The notes under the pieces: model-generated | Told to the model about the DNA's origin: nothing | Database searches by the model: none | What the model saw: only the letters and a program-made list of their open reading frames with translations | Assembly: GCF_005491705.1 (NCBI RefSeq) | Contig: NZ_CP028092.1 | Location: 2,666,001-2,730,000, forward strand | Length of the DNA stretch: 64,000 bases | Source of the DNA: Pontibacter sp. SGAir0037 | GTDB taxonomy: Bacteria > Bacteroidota > Bacteroidia > Cytophagales > Hymenobacteraceae | Direction of reading: 5' to 3' | Made by a program: the position numbers and the translations under genes | Shown: piece after piece, positions 62,360-64,000 of the stretch | Numbering within the stretch: position 1 is the first letter of the stretch | Layout: each line of letters starts with the position of its first letter

Positions 62360-62860
62360 CTATAGCAAAAATGCAAGTCTGTACTTTCTACTAACCTTGT
62401 TGTACCCAGTTGTATCAGGCAAATAGCCTAATTCAAGTAAATCGTTGTCTGTAGAGCTAACTCTTCTTACTCTCGAAGATTCAAATTCATCATAGATGTC
62501 ATAACAACCTGCAACTTCAAACATTTCACCAGTCCTTATATGCTTATATACCCAGTATCGAATATTTTCATACCCACTACTGTCTTCACGGAAGGCATAC
62601 ATATACAGGTCTTCAAATGCTATCAAAGCCCCACCGCATTTCAGTTTAATTTCTGGTTGAAAGTGATATTCAAGAGGGTCGATTGGTAAATCTTCTAACC
62701 ATGATGCATAACCTTCGATTTCATCAAAGCTATCGTATTTCCAAGGATTAGATTCAATGTCTTCATCTATCAAGATGCGAATCTCGTCTGTTACTACACC
62801 TCCACTTTGCCATAGCTGCTGCTTAATTATGCTCACTAATGGTTCACTATTTTCCTTCAT
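62360..62860 (-). CDS. Hypothetical protein, paralog of the next upstream gene product
   Basis: A 166-residue, acidic, soluble protein: no signal peptide, no membrane helix. The N-terminal 70 residues contain a helical part and a W-rich acidic stretch (NPWKYDSFDEIEGYASWLEDL). The C-terminal 90 residues have a collinear counterpart in the 133-residue protein encoded 22 bases upstream: EDLYMYAF against GDLCLYAT, YWVYKHIRTGEMFEV against VWVYKDVITGSLYEL, and YNKVSRKYRL against FNGVNRNRKIKL. The shared domain has no family I recognise. Expression is probably from one operon with the upstream genes. Confidence 0.6.
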   Translation of the reverse strand: MKENSEPLVSIIKQQLWQSGGVVTDEIRILIDEDIESNPWKYDSFDEIEGYASWLEDLPIDPLEYHFQPEIKLKCGGALIAFEDLYMYAFREDSSGYENIRYWVYKHIRTGEMFEVAGCYDIYDEFESSRVRRVSSTDNDLLELGYLPDTTGYNKVSRKYRLAFLL

Positions 62861-62882
62861 GTGTAATGTATCTTGAATGATA

Positions 62883-63284
62883 TTAAAAGATTTCGCTTGG
62901 ACCTTTATCGGTTAGATATAATTTAATTTTGCGATTACGATTGACACCATTAAATACACTAATATGAGATTTATATCTTAGCTGCTCAAATAGAAACTTG
63001 TCCGAGAATGGAATTCTTCTCGCTATAATCTTAGTGTCTTTAATTTGCATGACAAGCTCATATAGTGAACCAGTAATTACATCTTTATATACCCACACAT
63101 AAGAATTACTCACTTCTGTACGCTCGTCACTGGTAGCATAAAGGCATAAGTCGCCAATTCTTTGTGGCCAGTTTCCGATTATTGCCTGGATTAGTACTTC
63201 TGGTACAGCACCATCATTACCGCCTGGGTCTACTACCACTGCATTTATACCCGCTAAAAATTTGATTATTAAACTCTTTGTCAT
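62883..63284 (-). CDS. Hypothetical protein, paralog of the next downstream gene product
   Basis: A 133-residue soluble protein. The start (MTKSLIIKFLAGINAVVVDPG) is followed by a glycine/aspartate-rich loop. From about residue 43 on (GDLCLYATSDERTEVSNSYV, then VWVYKDVITGSLYEL) it matches the 166-residue neighbour in order and spacing to near the end. Tandem paralogs of a short soluble domain are frequent among accessory genes (immunity-like or structural proteins of mobile elements), but nothing here fixes a role. AT-rich, 22 bases between the two genes. Confidence 0.6.
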   Translation of the reverse strand: MTKSLIIKFLAGINAVVVDPGGNDGAVPEVLIQAIIGNWPQRIGDLCLYATSDERTEVSNSYVWVYKDVITGSLYELVMQIKDTKIIARRIPFSDKFLFEQLRYKSHISVFNGVNRNRKIKLYLTDKGPSEIF

Positions 63285-63389
63285 TTCAATTGCTATTTAT
63301 TAAATGTTGTGATGGTTATTATAGATTTGACAAAGACTCTTGTTTTAAAAATTTTCATTTATTTTTTCCTGGGTAGCTTGAATGCCAAA

Positions 63390-64000
63390 TTATAAAATGG
63401 AAGCTGCCTGATGCTCATATAAAGCATCGTAATGGTCAAACATCTCTATTGCATTTTTGAACTGCTGCACCGCACTGCCAGTCGCTGGTGGCAAATTGAA
63501 GTATTCAAGCTGTTTAACTTTCGGTTTAAGGCCAACAACCTTATTCATGTGGTATATCATCAACTCTTTGATTTCATCAACCAGCCCAGGATGGTATTCG
63601 AAAATAACAGAGTCATGCAGCGAGGTAAAGAAATACTTATCATTGTATTTGTTCATCAAGTCAACCATAACACCATCTATAATGGCCTCTGATTCTATTC
63701 GCTGCATTAGAACCGCAAGCTTCTTATAGTTACCCTGTTTTTCATTTTCGATAACCTGATAAACAGATGGAAACTCTTTCATGAATGCTTGCGCACTCTT
63801 ACTATCAAAAGTCTTCTCATTCTCACCATAAAATACATTAGCAAAAAGGTCAACTTTAAATTTTGAGAAGTCACTCCCGGTCAAGCCAACAACATTAGCC
63901 ATGTAGTGATAAAATGTACCTTGGCTCACCTCTTTTGTGTAGATTTGAACACTATCAGGCATAGCCTTATCTTTAAATATATTTAACAGTATTTTAGTCA
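63390..64000 (-). CDS. C-terminal part of a large protein, possible family A polymerase
   Basis: The frame has an internal ATG at 63962 but stays open to the right window edge (preceding codons read TKILLNIFKDKA), so the true start lies outside. Within the 203 visible residues, the stretch QIYTKEVSQGTFYHYMANVVG is followed by FKVDLFANVFYGENEKTFD, which resembles the O-helix of family A polymerases (K-x3-F ... YG). Further on, FTSLHDSVIFEYHPG lies where motif C (VHDE or HDS) would be expected. The resemblance is suggestive only: the K-to-Y spacing is one residue longer than usual and motif A is beyond the edge. Such polymerases are often carried by phages and integrated elements. Confidence 0.5.
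   Translation of the reverse strand, partial: TKILLNIFKDKAMPDSVQIYTKEVSQGTFYHYMANVVGLTGSDFSKFKVDLFANVFYGENEKTFDSKSAQAFMKEFPSVYQVIENEKQGNYKKLAVLMQRIESEAIIDGVMVDLMNKYNDKYFFTSLHDSVIFEYHPGLVDEIKELMIYHMNKVVGLKPKVKQLEYFNLPPATGSAVQQFKNAIEMFDHYDALYEHQAASIL

Noticed and set aside
1-64000. CRISPR array, rRNA operon, insertion sequence
   Set aside because: No spaced short repeats, no rRNA sequence and no transposase were seen. The only exact long repeats are the PA14 blocks.

Overview
The window reads as a chromosomal segment of a Bacteroidota bacterium, most likely order Cytophagales and plausibly the Hymenobacteraceae (Pontibacter-like; the genus is inference). Support comes from four proteins with type A and one with type B type IX secretion (T9SS) C-terminal domains, a PorP/SprF partner protein, a Bacteroidota-type AraC regulator with a CxxC N-terminal domain, and several exact TAnnTTTG -7 promoter elements. 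Gene order is compact, and many convergent ends are closed by unusually long perfect palindromes.

Region 1 (1-3.3 kb): the end of a MacB/FtsX-type ABC permease, a sigma-54-dependent response regulator and a histidine kinase with almost no extracytoplasmic loop. This looks like a signalling unit tied to the transporter. A small DUF1737-like gene follows.

Region 2 (4.4-41.7 kb): a large Wzx/Wzy-type exopolysaccharide locus. The plus-strand operon (4392-16091) encodes a Wza-like export lipoprotein, a Wzc-like tyrosine kinase, a Wzx flippase, a Wzy-like polymerase, four glycosyltransferases and a membrane-anchored beta-helix protein. A paralogous beta-helix protein with two almost identical PA14 domains and a T9SS tail follows. 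Next come a translationally coupled GMC oxidoreductase/aldo-keto reductase pair and two secreted LamG proteins, one of them a PQQ-type sugar dehydrogenase. An MBOAT/SGNH O-acylation pair and a GT61 enzyme come after that. On the minus strand lie WcaJ (initiating transferase), TagA/WecG, and a five-gene nucleotide-sugar set (RfbF, SDR, RfbC-like, SAF-domain oxidoreductase, nucleotidyltransferase) whose product is not obvious, plus a GT4. Together these should make, polymerise, acetylate, export and decorate a surface polysaccharide.

Region 3 (42.7-48.2 kb): a 1486-residue T9SS type B adhesin-like protein with seven repeats of about 96 residues, and its PorP/SprF partner.

Region 4 (48.2-57 kb): copper handling (CopA, CopZ-like, DUF3347 lipoprotein, CxxC-AraC regulator) surrounding a multi-PAS histidine kinase and a receiver protein, then two small proteins.

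Region 5 (57.3-61.7 kb): a secreted T9SS protein, a LolD-like ATPase, SucC, Ohr and tRNA-Arg(UCG).

Region 6 (61.7-64 kb): immediately after the tRNA the sequence becomes visibly more AT-rich and carries four minus-strand genes without clear housekeeping relatives. Two are paralogous to each other, and the last, cut by the window edge, resembles the C-terminus of a family A polymerase. This looks like the end of an integrated element.
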